The notes under the pieces were generated by a model. The model saw nothing but the letters and a program-made list of their open reading frames with translations, had not been told where the DNA came from and made no database searches. A DNA stretch of 64,000 bases from Spartobacteria bacterium (GTDB lineage: Bacteria > Verrucomicrobiota > Verrucomicrobiia > Chthoniobacterales > UBA10450): NCBI GenBank assembly GCA_003169975.1, contig PNAA01000041.1, positions 657 through 64,656 on the forward strand. The letters run 5' to 3'. Made by a program: the position numbers and the translations under genes. This document shows, piece after piece, positions 53,313 through 62,461 of this stretch (the first letter of the stretch is position 1; each line of letters begins with the position of its first letter).

Positions 53313-53650
53313 TACAGTCAGAACGGTGGTTATAGCATTTATAGCAACGTTCGTGCCGTCGCGGGACTCCAAAAAACCGAGTTCTCCACCGGGCTCGCCG
53401 GGCCAGAGGACCTCGGAAGAAACTCTCCCCGGTTCCAACCGGCGGGCGGTCTTCGCCAGACGCAGAAAATTGCGCTGCCACCGTCGCAAGCCTAACGAGA
53501 CCGCCGCGTCTTTGATCGTGGCGCGGCGCGAAACCCGGGCGCGAGCTCGATGAAGCGATCACGTTGTGTAAATCGGTTGGGGTCGCGGTGGAGAATATCG
53601 CGGCGGCCCCGACTGGTCGACGAGCGAGGCCGCGGCGCGACGGCTGCGAG
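53313..53650. pseudogene. intergenic stretch with a remnant of an ornithine-cyclodeaminase 3' end
   Basis: From about 53516 to 53640, plus strand, the DNA resembles the 3' end of the gene at 49043-49981: CCGGGCGCGA, then GATCACGTTGTGTAAATCGG (original GATCACATTGTATAAATCGG), then GTCGCGGTGGAGAATATCGC. Translated, it reads DEAITLCKSVGVAVENIAAA. The rest of the gene is absent. The remaining bases 53313-53515 hold the promoter side of the hydrolase gene, one 9-mer copy (53490) and nothing else I could identify. Confidence 0.7.
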
Positions 53651-56512
53651 TTAGTGGAGATTGTAAACTTCGACCAGACCGACACCGGTGTCCCCACCCT
53701 GCCCGCTGACTACTGCCGTGTAGGCGCCGGGCGCAAGCGTCGTGACAATGGCGGCCTCGGCGTCGTCCGTGGGCGGGATGCCGGTCGCTTCGATCTCGGA
53801 TTGCTGATCGCTTTTCCAGTCGTCATTCGCCGCGATGAGGGTGCCGTTGTTGTCGTGCAATTCCAGGACCGGATTCGCCAGCGGATCCGACACGCCGGCC
53901 GTGCCTAACGACGGCCCGAGCGCGCGCACGAGGAACTCCCCGCTCCCGCCAGTGCCGCTGGTGGCGATGAAGCCGGCGATCATAACACCGCTGGCAGTGT
54001 TGACAAAGCCGCGCGCGCTGATGTTCGCCAACTCTGGTCCCGCCGCGCCGCCGAGATCGTAGATTTCGATCAGGCCGACTCCGGTTCTATTCAGTTTTCC
54101 ACGTTCGATGACTGTGTAGGCGCCTGCGCTGAGGGTGGCGACGAGGGCCGACTCGACATCCTGCGTCGGAGGAATTCCGGTCGCCTCGATTTCGGGCTGC
54201 TGGCTGTCTTTCCAGTTGTCGTTGCTTGCGATGATCGTGTTCGCAGATGCGCTGTGCAGTTCGATGGTTGGGTCGGCCAGCGCGCCGCCTATTCCCGCGC
54301 CGGCGAGAGAGGGACCGAGGCCGCGGATGAGTACCGTTTTCGTTCCAGCGCCGACAAGGATAAAGCCGGCGGCGAGCACATTGTCGCCGATCAAAACGTT
54401 GAGCCGGGTCGAGATATTGGCCAGCCTCGGAGACTGCTGCACGGCGATAAAGGCGGGGCTGAAACCCGTGGTGGCGACGGTGTTTTGCGTCGCGTCGGGG
54501 GAGGATGTCTCGATCGTGGCGCTGAGCGCGTTAACCACGTGCAGATTGTCGCGGCTATCGAAGGCGATGCCGGTGGGACCATTCAAGCCGCTGCTGTCGA
54601 GAACGCCATGGTAGTTGTCGGCGGCCGTTGCGTCGCCCGTCGGCGTGGTATCCGGGATGGCCGCCACTCCCGCGGGCGTTCGGTTCGTCCCAAACGAGCA
54701 ACCGATTGTGTAGCGGCTGAGGTAGGGAATTCCGGCGTCGATGTCGTTCTGGAAGACCCGGATGTTTTGCACCGTCGGGGTGTCGAGGAAGATGGAATAG
54801 TCAGCGTGATTACCCGGCGCCAGATGAATTCTGTTGCCGAGGATGGTCGAGTTCTCGACTGCGGAAGCGAAGGCGACCCCGCCCGCCGAGAACACGGTAT
54901 TGCCGATGATGGAGATATTTTCACAGGGCGTGTTGGCCGTGCCGGAATTAAAAAGGATGCCGTCGCTGTCGGGATAGAGGGCTTTGATGGTGTTGCCGAC
55001 GATCGTGATGTTTTTGGAAACAAAGGTGTCGTGGAACATGCCGTGGTGGTAGCCGATGAAGGTGCAGCCGGTGACGATGCCGCTGTCGTAGCCGGCGGGC
55101 ATGCCGCCGGCGTTGCCTGCCTCCGGCAGATTGAAGGTGCAGTTGATGATGCGGCCGTTTCTCGCGTAAACTGGGGTCGGATCATTGCCCATCGCCGCGA
55201 GGTTGATCATCGCCATGCCGGTGAGGTGCGTGGCGTAGACGCCGGTCGCGCCGTTGGAGACTGAGACATTCTCGTAAAGCGCGTTGTCGGGGAGGTTCCG
55301 ATCGTTTATCCCGCCAGAAGTGAGGATGGCGAAGCACTCGTTATCCTGCCATCCGCAACCGGTCACCGTAACGTTGCGAATTGTCGGGCTGGCGCCGTAG
55401 AGATTGACGCCCTGGAAATTTCCATGCGGCCGCGAATTATCGCCGCCAGGCCCGCTGCGGAACCAGGCGCAGTCGCAAGTGAGATCCTCGACCGATTGGT
55501 TATCGTAGGTGAGGGCCGCGCCATTGCTGAAGAGCGCCCCGTTACTGCCCGGGTTCACGCCGCGCGCCCCGGCGACCTGCTGGACGATCGTCAAACTCCG
55601 GCCCGCGCCCTTGATGTGCCAGCCGGTCAGCAGAGCCCAATCATAATCCCAGGCGCCCTTCATCTGAAAGGTGCCGGGGCCGATGAAAAAGGTGATGTTC
55701 GTCGTGCCCGCGTCGTAGAACGACTTGAAGATCGCGTCGAGTTTGGGCTGCGAGGAGCCGTCGAACGGGTTGTTGAGGGTGCCATCGCCCGCGAGGCCAT
55801 CGGTGCGATAGGCAATATAGACGTGCTGCGAGAGGCCGCCGCCTGCCGGTGTCGGCTCAGGGTTGCCGAACTGCTGGCTCGCGATCCCGAGGTCCACGCC
55901 GGCGGCCGAGAACATCTCGATGGTATTGGACGCGTCGTTCGCGACGTAGAGCAGGCCTGACGAATCGAAAGCCAGCCCCTCGGGACCATTCAAGGCTGGA
56001 CTGCCGAAGGGGGTCAAGGCCGTCCCGTCAGGCGCGAAGCGGCGGATCGAGTTGGCGAAGCTGGCCACGTAGAGGTTACCGACGGCGTCGAAGGCGAGCC
56101 CCGTCGGTTGAACAACGTTCCCGAAGACGCCGAGGTCGGTGCCGTCGGGTGCGAACTCCTCGACGGTGTTGCTGGCGAAACTGGCGACGTAAAGGTGGCC
56201 GTTGCGATCGAACGCCAGGCCCATCGGGTTGTTCAGCCCAGTGCCTGCAAAGACGCCGAGATCGGTGCCGTCCGGCGCAAATTTCTCAATCGTGCCGTTT
56301 TTGGTCGAGACGTAAACCTTGCCGGTCGCGTCCAGGGCGATGCCGGTCGGGCCGTTCACAAATGAATTGGTAAAGATCGATCCATTTCCGCTTTCGTCGT
56401 ATTTCGTGATCGTGTTGACGCCAAAGTTGGTGACGAAAAACAAGTCGGCCCGAACCGAGGAAAAGCCGAAAAGCAGGACGGTGACGATTGTCAGGGAGCG
56501 TTTGGATTTCAT
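53651..56512 (-). CDS. secreted NHL-propeller/beta-helix protein with two NISTR repeats
   Basis: 953 residues from ATG at 56512 with a signal peptide (RSLTIVTVLLFGFSSVRA). About five NHL-type repeats (GPTGIALDATGKVYVS, NPMGLAFDRNGHLYVAS and similar) are followed at about residue 235 by a right-handed beta-helix (YRTDGLAGDGTLNNPFDG; many NITIVGNTI-like turns). One more NHL repeat comes after it (NGPTGIAFDSRDNLHVVN). Two C-terminal NISTR/NISAR repeats close the protein. Likely a surface carbohydrate- or matrix-binding protein; catalysis is not evident. Confidence 0.78.
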   Translation of the reverse strand: MKSKRSLTIVTVLLFGFSSVRADLFFVTNFGVNTITKYDESGNGSIFTNSFVNGPTGIALDATGKVYVSTKNGTIEKFAPDGTDLGVFAGTGLNNPMGLAFDRNGHLYVASFASNTVEEFAPDGTDLGVFGNVVQPTGLAFDAVGNLYVASFANSIRRFAPDGTALTPFGSPALNGPEGLAFDSSGLLYVANDASNTIEMFSAAGVDLGIASQQFGNPEPTPAGGGLSQHVYIAYRTDGLAGDGTLNNPFDGSSQPKLDAIFKSFYDAGTTNITFFIGPGTFQMKGAWDYDWALLTGWHIKGAGRSLTIVQQVAGARGVNPGSNGALFSNGAALTYDNQSVEDLTCDCAWFRSGPGGDNSRPHGNFQGVNLYGASPTIRNVTVTGCGWQDNECFAILTSGGINDRNLPDNALYENVSVSNGATGVYATHLTGMAMINLAAMGNDPTPVYARNGRIINCTFNLPEAGNAGGMPAGYDSGIVTGCTFIGYHHGMFHDTFVSKNITIVGNTIKALYPDSDGILFNSGTANTPCENISIIGNTVFSAGGVAFASAVENSTILGNRIHLAPGNHADYSIFLDTPTVQNIRVFQNDIDAGIPYLSRYTIGCSFGTNRTPAGVAAIPDTTPTGDATAADNYHGVLDSSGLNGPTGIAFDSRDNLHVVNALSATIETSSPDATQNTVATTGFSPAFIAVQQSPRLANISTRLNVLIGDNVLAAGFILVGAGTKTVLIRGLGPSLAGAGIGGALADPTIELHSASANTIIASNDNWKDSQQPEIEATGIPPTQDVESALVATLSAGAYTVIERGKLNRTGVGLIEIYDLGGAAGPELANISARGFVNTASGVMIAGFIATSGTGGSGEFLVRALGPSLGTAGVSDPLANPVLELHDNNGTLIAANDDWKSDQQSEIEATGIPPTDDAEAAIVTTLAPGAYTAVVSGQGGDTGVGLVEVYNLH

Positions 56513-56667
56513 TGGATGGAGGGGGCGCGATCTGTCGGCACCAATTATCAAGCAGGACGTGCGCCGATCGGCGTGGTTTCGTGCCGCGCCGTGCCGAGGA
56601 GATAAAGAAGCCCGAGCGCGCCGACCACGCCCCGGACCCCGGCCGGCCGGCGAGCGCTTCCGTTAAC

Positions 56668-59600
56668 CTAACTGGCGAGGCGGTTCAGCGCCCGGAACCA
56701 GCGTCGTTCCATCGCATCGCGGACGTCGCGATTGGCCAGGAAGCGATGTTGAATGGTCACCTTCGTCCCGATGCCCGCCAATTCGAAACGCGCAACCACC
56801 TCGGAGCGGCGCCCGTCTTCGAAGATCCACTGCCCGCGGACCTCACCTGCGTCCTCCGCAAGATCCGTGAGCAAAGAGGGTATTTGTTCGTCGCCTTGGT
56901 GGACACTGTCTTGCAGGTTCATCCAACGCGACAACAGGCCTTCTCGTTTCGCGGGCATGAAGGCCTCAGCGAGGGCGACGTTTTGTTGCACGCCGTCAAG
57001 CTCGAGGAGGACGCCTCGATGGAGGTCGCGAAAATGCCGGCGTGATGCCACGTCTTCCACATTTAACGGAGCCTCGGGTGGCGGGAGCAGGTCGAGTTCG
57101 ATCAGGCCCGAGTCGCGCGATGACCGCCGCTCCCACATGTCGTCATCGAGCAGGTCGTAGAGTGCGCGCCGGCCCATGCCCATGCGCCGCAAATGATCGC
57201 GGACGCGAAAGTACAAAATCCGCCGCGCATTCTCGCCAGCTTCGGCCTCGCGCAGGAGGACGATGCCGACGGTAAAGGCCGGGCCTTCGTCGGAAGGTCC
57301 GCCGGGAACGAGTTGCAATACCTGGAGCGAGGATTGGGCGACGCGCTGGGAATGCCGGTCGAGGAAATAACTCAATAACTCCTTCTCAATCGGCGTGAGC
57401 AAAAATGCTTCCGATCCGCCTTTCGCGCCAATAATTTCCCGCATGCCCGCCACGGCTCCCTCTGCGTCCCTTGGTTCCACCACCTTCACTCTGCCCACTT
57501 CCAGGCCAAGAACCCGCTGGCAAAAATTCTGGAAACGCGCCCCACTGTTCGCCGCCGAAATCGTCCACGCGACGCGAAACATCCGCGACCACGCCCAATG
57601 CTTGAAGAGGTTGATCCAGCCGCGGTTGTCGGGATGCATGTACTCCTGCTCGAGGTGGAGGTCGTGATAAACGTCCTCCATCAGCTGGATCATCCGATTG
57701 CAGAAATAGAGGCCAGCCCGCACTTCCTCGTAGCTCTTGGGCAGCCAGAGGCCCGGGGGGACCGGGAGCGTCGGCGCCTGTTTCGCTCCGTGCGTCAGCA
57801 CGCTCCACTCCGGATAGATTTGTTGACTGAGGAAACGAAGATTCGGTTCGGTGCGCAGCGTTTCATAAAGCGCGTTGAGCGTTTCGCCACGGCGCTTGAA
57901 CGCCGGGTCGAGCGGCGCGGCGGGCGGATACCAGCGTTGCGCCAGCTCGACAAAGAGCCGCTCGGTCGTTAGGCCAGTCAGATTCTCCGGCGCATCAACC
58001 GCCAGAAGGGCGCTCATCGTCGCGTGGTGGCCGAGCGCGCGGTAGCTTTCAAACTGCGATTCGCCGAACCACTGGTCGGCGGTGCTTTCGTGGGGAAACG
58101 TCGGCTGGGACGCTGCATAACGCAGCACGTCCGTGTCTTCGTCACCGGTCAGCGACGACTTGATGTAGAGCAGGGTCCCGGCGTGTCCGGCGGGATCAGT
58201 TTTGTCGTAGCGAATCCGGCCGACCGCGCAGTGCCAACGGCTGTGTCCTTGCTCATCGCGCCGCCGGATCGCTTCGACATCCAGGTCGATCTCCACCCCG
58301 AGATCGGTGCGGCATTTTTCGATCGCGTTACCGAGCCCGCCAAACTCGAAATCGTGATCTTCCTCCGCGTCGCACGCGACGATGAAACGACAGCGTCGCC
58401 TAACGAGTTCGAAAATGCCGAGATTTTCGAAATGACCGCCGTCGGAGAGATAGATGTAATGCCCCTTGGCGTCGGTCAGACCGAACATCTCGACGATGAG
58501 GCGGCCGAGAGCCCAGAGGGGGCTGGATTTGCGCCAGCCTTGCGCGTGGCGCGGATTACCGATCCACCAACCGAGGCGGATGTTAAAGAGCGTCATGAGA
58601 AAAGCGGGCGCCGGCGAAGTGTGATACCCCATGTTCGGGCTCGCCGCGGCGCCCGAGATCGCCATCGCGGTCGCCAGGGTAAGCGGACCGCGAGATGCCG
58701 CATAGGCCGGGTAGGAATCCTTGACCGCATTCGAACAAAAACCGGGTGGCCGATCGGGAAAATCGTAGCCGCTATACTTGGGCGTGAAGACAAACGAGGC
58801 GGCTTTGCGTTGTTGCCACGCCAATTCGCCGCCTCCCACCAGATTCAGGGCGCAATTGATGATTGGATAAGGACCGGAGTCTTCCTTCCTCCATTCGCTG
58901 CGGTCGAGCGCGACCAGATCGATGTCGTCGTTCGGATCGAATCCAGTGAAGGCCTGGGGATTTCGCAGGCCGGCATTCGACGCCCCGAGATAGCAACGCG
59001 CGAGTCGGTTTCGATACATCATGTGCATCGAGAATTCGTTGATATCGACCCGTAATCCCAGCAGCGCGGCGATCCCGGCAGTCCCGAGGAGAAGAAAAGC
59101 AAGGAGGCAATTGCCGGTCGGTGCGATGCCCTCGCCCCAAAAGGCCCCGAATCCCCTAACGATATCGTAAATGACGTCGGGAAACCCAGACTGCAAGTGG
59201 GCCGTCGTCATCGCGTCCCAGTGCGCCGCGATCGTCGCGCCCAGTTGGTGGCCGGCGTAGGGGTCGTCGACGGTTGGCGAAACAATGCGATCGACTCCCC
59301 AAGCCAGGCCGGCCAGCAGCCCGAGAATGAAAACATATGGGCCGATCGTCGCGAGCAATTCGAGCCAGGAGTTCGATTTGCGCCGGCCGGTTGCGGGGCT
59401 CGAGGCGGCGAACAGCCCCGACAGGGTGGCGAAGACCCAGCCCAAGCTAAGCGCCGCCAGCGCGGTTTTCAGATTGAGAGCGAGCCAGCGCAGGAAGGGC
59501 GGGCTGTAAAAGGAGAGCCCGAAAATTCCCACCCAGAGGATCGAATAAATGAGAAGCCAGGCTCCCAGGCGACTCCACCATTCGCGCAGCGAATCGGGCA

Positions 59601-61257
59601 GGCTGCGACCCCTCAGTCCGATATAAATGATCAGCATGACGGATACGGCCAGGATGAACACCGGTGGTCCAAAAACGAGCCGCGGCCAGAAGCCGGCGCC
59701 ATCCGCATCGGGCAGAACGGTGTGAAAAGCGGAGAGCGCCAGACCTCCGATGGCGCCACCGGCTGCGAGCGAAAGCACACTGCCCAACGCCCGTTTCAGC
59801 TGGCCTAACGATGGCAACCTCCGCTTCCACCGCCATTGGCCAAGAAATCCCCCAAAGTGAGCCAGGACCGCAGTGACTGCGGCAATGCAGGTCCACAATT
59901 TCCATTGCTCGCGATCGATCCAAGCGCTCCAAGAGGCGGGCAGATTGAGCAGGACAGAGAGAGGGTCATCTTGACCGAGGAGCTGCACCGAAATGAATGC
60001 GGCGACGAACAGCGGGACTACGATTTGCAATTGGATACCCGTGCCCTGCTGCGCGAACGGTCCTTCCGCTTCCGGCAGCGGACGCAACAGGACCTGGTGA
60101 ATCTCGACGCCGTTGTCCTGCTCGAGTCGCCGCACCGCAATCCGGCCTGAATCCAGGTTGAGGAAAGGCGGGCGAGCGACGTTTACCACCCGATCGTTCA
60201 ATCGCACCGTGCACGTCCGGCCGACACGTTCGATGCTCATCCGATTGACTCGGCCCGACCCGATTGGCTCAATTTGCGCGCCCATCGCCCGCTGTTCTTT
60301 CAGCGGCGTCGGTCCATCGGACGGGAGCCGAATGTTGCCGGTTTGACCGCCGCCAATAACTATTTCCCATCCTTTCACAGCCTCGGCCTGGTCAACCGCC
60401 GGCACCCGCAGCATGACCGCTGCACACGAGTCTGCAGTCTTCAGGGTAAAATCAATCCGCAGGAGAAAGTCGGAAAACAATTCGCCCCCGGCCAAAAGAT
60501 GGAGCGCGGCGTCCGCTGGCGGCGAGTCAAGCTGGCGAACATCCTCCTCTTTGGGATCAAGCGGATCGCTCGCTGACACGTTGGCTGAGCGCCGCCGGAA
60601 CCCACTTAGATTCTTGTGAATGACCCAACCCGCCCACAACAGCGCGACCAGGAAAATCGCAGCCAACCCGCGCCTGCCCGCCAGTCCATCGGGCGCTACG
60701 ATCATTACCCCAATGACCCGCGGGAGCATGAGGACGAAGGCGAGCCCAGCAACCAAAGCCGTCAGATTCAAAAGCATATTCCGCAGGTAGATCGCGATCA
60801 CCGTCCACGTGTCCGCGCCGAACCAGCCGAGTTTCGGAGTGAGATAGTTGCTGAAGCGGCGCAGGAAGCGGACTTCCTCGGGACTCTCGCCGCCCGGATA
60901 GCGGCGCCAGGCAGTGCGCAGAGAGTTCGATATTTCCTCCAAATTCCCTCCGCGCCGAAGGATCCAGGCCACGAGCCAGCTGCCGATGTAGCCGCCGCCC
61001 GAAACGGTCGACAAATAGTGAAATTTTCTGAGCAACTGCAAATCGGCGAGCGCCTGGAGGACTCCGAGATTAAACGTGGCGCTGCGAATCCCACCGCCGG
61101 AAAAGGCCAATCCGGTTAGGCGTGAGTCATGGGCACGCTGCAGGACGCTCTCGCGGTCCGTTTCTCCGGGCACGCCGAAGCTGCTCAGTTCATCACTGAG
61201 GACCCGGACGAAATCGCACGAGGGCGGCTCGAGGGTGGAACGTTTTCGGCCAATCAT
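56668..61257 (-). CDS. very large patatin-like phospholipase with membrane segments
   Basis: 1529 residues. The N-terminus has the patatin oxyanion loop GLAFSGGGIRSATFNLGVLQ and the serine region STVSGGGYIGSW. Several membrane helices follow, along with a soluble insert of about 200 residues that looks like a beta-sandwich (residues about 220-400). The Asp of the dyad lies far downstream in YLSDGGHFENLG (about residue 940). The last 450 residues are unassigned. It should hydrolyse membrane lipids; the role is unknown. The first Gly of the usual GxSxG is not conserved. It is far longer than typical bacterial patatins (300-700). Confidence 0.82.
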   Translation of the reverse strand: MIGRKRSTLEPPSCDFVRVLSDELSSFGVPGETDRESVLQRAHDSRLTGLAFSGGGIRSATFNLGVLQALADLQLLRKFHYLSTVSGGGYIGSWLVAWILRRGGNLEEISNSLRTAWRRYPGGESPEEVRFLRRFSNYLTPKLGWFGADTWTVIAIYLRNMLLNLTALVAGLAFVLMLPRVIGVMIVAPDGLAGRRGLAAIFLVALLWAGWVIHKNLSGFRRRSANVSASDPLDPKEEDVRQLDSPPADAALHLLAGGELFSDFLLRIDFTLKTADSCAAVMLRVPAVDQAEAVKGWEIVIGGGQTGNIRLPSDGPTPLKEQRAMGAQIEPIGSGRVNRMSIERVGRTCTVRLNDRVVNVARPPFLNLDSGRIAVRRLEQDNGVEIHQVLLRPLPEAEGPFAQQGTGIQLQIVVPLFVAAFISVQLLGQDDPLSVLLNLPASWSAWIDREQWKLWTCIAAVTAVLAHFGGFLGQWRWKRRLPSLGQLKRALGSVLSLAAGGAIGGLALSAFHTVLPDADGAGFWPRLVFGPPVFILAVSVMLIIYIGLRGRSLPDSLREWWSRLGAWLLIYSILWVGIFGLSFYSPPFLRWLALNLKTALAALSLGWVFATLSGLFAASSPATGRRKSNSWLELLATIGPYVFILGLLAGLAWGVDRIVSPTVDDPYAGHQLGATIAAHWDAMTTAHLQSGFPDVIYDIVRGFGAFWGEGIAPTGNCLLAFLLLGTAGIAALLGLRVDINEFSMHMMYRNRLARCYLGASNAGLRNPQAFTGFDPNDDIDLVALDRSEWRKEDSGPYPIINCALNLVGGGELAWQQRKAASFVFTPKYSGYDFPDRPPGFCSNAVKDSYPAYAASRGPLTLATAMAISGAAASPNMGYHTSPAPAFLMTLFNIRLGWWIGNPRHAQGWRKSSPLWALGRLIVEMFGLTDAKGHYIYLSDGGHFENLGIFELVRRRCRFIVACDAEEDHDFEFGGLGNAIEKCRTDLGVEIDLDVEAIRRRDEQGHSRWHCAVGRIRYDKTDPAGHAGTLLYIKSSLTGDEDTDVLRYAASQPTFPHESTADQWFGESQFESYRALGHHATMSALLAVDAPENLTGLTTERLFVELAQRWYPPAAPLDPAFKRRGETLNALYETLRTEPNLRFLSQQIYPEWSVLTHGAKQAPTLPVPPGLWLPKSYEEVRAGLYFCNRMIQLMEDVYHDLHLEQEYMHPDNRGWINLFKHWAWSRMFRVAWTISAANSGARFQNFCQRVLGLEVGRVKVVEPRDAEGAVAGMREIIGAKGGSEAFLLTPIEKELLSYFLDRHSQRVAQSSLQVLQLVPGGPSDEGPAFTVGIVLLREAEAGENARRILYFRVRDHLRRMGMGRRALYDLLDDDMWERRSSRDSGLIELDLLPPPEAPLNVEDVASRRHFRDLHRGVLLELDGVQQNVALAEAFMPAKREGLLSRWMNLQDSVHQGDEQIPSLLTDLAEDAGEVRGQWIFEDGRRSEVVARFELAGIGTKVTIQHRFLANRDVRDAMERRWFRALNRLAS

Positions 61258-61359
61258 GCCGCCAAAGCATTAGCAAATTCCAGCGCTCCATGGGTAGCAG
61301 AAAATGCTTAGTGATTTGGAATCGACAGTTCCGATCGCGGCAACGAGGTGGAACGGAGG

Positions 61360-61432
<73 letters not shown>

Positions 61433-61516
61433 GTGGCGCGGCTCGATCCGAAATCCGGACGCCGGGTTGTCACTATGGCGGATTCCTTCCGACAGGCAAG
61501 CTGACGGCTACTGCCA

Positions 61517-61610
61517 TGTGGACGCTTCGCTCTGCGAAGCGCGGGTATCGCCTCTCGTTAGGGCGAAAAATCTCGCACAGGCTCGCGTTTCGCACAGCGA
61601 AACGTCTACA
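61517..61610. repeat. TGTAGAC-family palindromic element, copy 3
   Basis: 94 bases, ends TGTGGACGC and AACGTCTACA. The left arm CGCTTCGCTCTGCGAAGCG is identical to copy 2; the right arm CGTTTCGCACAGCGAAACG is a hairpin. Its end overlaps aat, supplying the TAG stop. Confidence 0.85.
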
Positions 61611-62184
61611 GGTCGCCGGCAAAGGTGCGCGGCAAATCGATGGCTGCATTCAGCAGGTGCAGGTAAAGCTGACGCGAAATTTCCTTGGCCCCGAATTGCT
61701 TCAGATGCGGCGTGAGCCATTGCGTGTCGAGCAGGGCAAATTTGCGCGCGCGCATCCGCTCGATCAGCGCCCAAAGCGCGATCTTGGAGGCGCCCGTCAC
61801 GCGATGAAACATCGATTCCCCGAAAAACGCGCCACCGATCGCAACACCGTAAAGGCCGCCGACGAGTTCGTTAGCCGACCAGGCTTCGACCGAGTGCGCA
61901 TGGCCAAGTTCGTGCAGGCGCGTGTAACTGGCGATGATCTCGTCGTTGATCCAGGTGTCCTCGCGCGCGGCGCAAGCCCGGATCACTTCGGCGAAGCAGC
62001 TGTTGATTCGAGTCTCGATCGCCTGCGCGCGACGTTCGCGCTTCAGGCCGTGCGGAACGTGAAAATCGTCCAGCGGCAAAATCGTCCGCGGATCGGGTGA
62101 GAACCACCGGGTCTCGCCGTCCTCCATCGCCATCGGGAAAACTCCCAGCCGGTAGGCCTGCAGCAAAAGATCAGGTTCGATCAT
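61606..62184 (-). CDS. aat: leucyl/phenylalanyl-tRNA-protein transferase
   Basis: A 192-residue enzyme: DLLLQAYRLGVFPM, RWFSPDPRTILPL, HELGHAHSVEAW, and GGLYGVAIGGAFFGESMFHR, all hallmarks of Aat. It adds Leu or Phe from tRNA to proteins with N-terminal Arg or Lys, marking them for ClpS/ClpAP (N-end rule). The tRNA-Phe gene lies 174 bases downstream on the same strand. The TAG stop comes from a palindromic element's TGTAG end. Confidence 0.94.
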   Translation of the reverse strand: MIEPDLLLQAYRLGVFPMAMEDGETRWFSPDPRTILPLDDFHVPHGLKRERRAQAIETRINSCFAEVIRACAAREDTWINDEIIASYTRLHELGHAHSVEAWSANELVGGLYGVAIGGAFFGESMFHRVTGASKIALWALIERMRARKFALLDTQWLTPHLKQFGAKEISRQLYLHLLNAAIDLPRTFAGDL

Positions 62185-62274
62185 CGGCCATTGGTTTCGC
62201 TATGATTCGACCCGAAGTCCATCAGCGCGTTCGTCATTTTCTTGCAAAGCTTCCGCCGCCTCTTACATTTCCCG

Positions 62275-62460
62275 ATGAAACCCCTGTTGAGCCTCGCTCT
62301 TGTCCTGATCCTGAGTGGATGCGCGGAGGACACGCCCCCCGCGCAGGAAGTGCGCGACCAATTTGAACGCGGCCTTTCCGGGCAGGGCCACATCGTCCCG
62401 ATCGATCGCCCGGATGATCCGGCCACGCGTCCGACCTCCACCTTTCCCGACTCCAACTGA
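62275..62460 (+). CDS. small lipoprotein
   Basis: 61 residues from ATG at 62275: a lipoprotein signal with lipobox LSGC ([16 protein letters not shown]), then a short acidic/Pro-rich tail. The function is unknown. It stops one base before guaA and may be co-transcribed with it. Confidence 0.7.
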   Translation: MKPLLSLALVLILSGCAEDTPPAQEVRDQFERGLSGQGHIVPIDRPDDPATRPTSTFPDSN

Positions 62461-62461
62461 C

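Noticed and set aside
54254-55264. Open frame of 336 codons on the plus strand
   Set aside because: Opposite the beta-helix coding region; Gly/Val/Asp-rich shadow.
58024-59055. Open frame of 343 codons on the plus strand
   Set aside because: Lies opposite the DGG-containing part of the patatin-like gene; no recognisable features.
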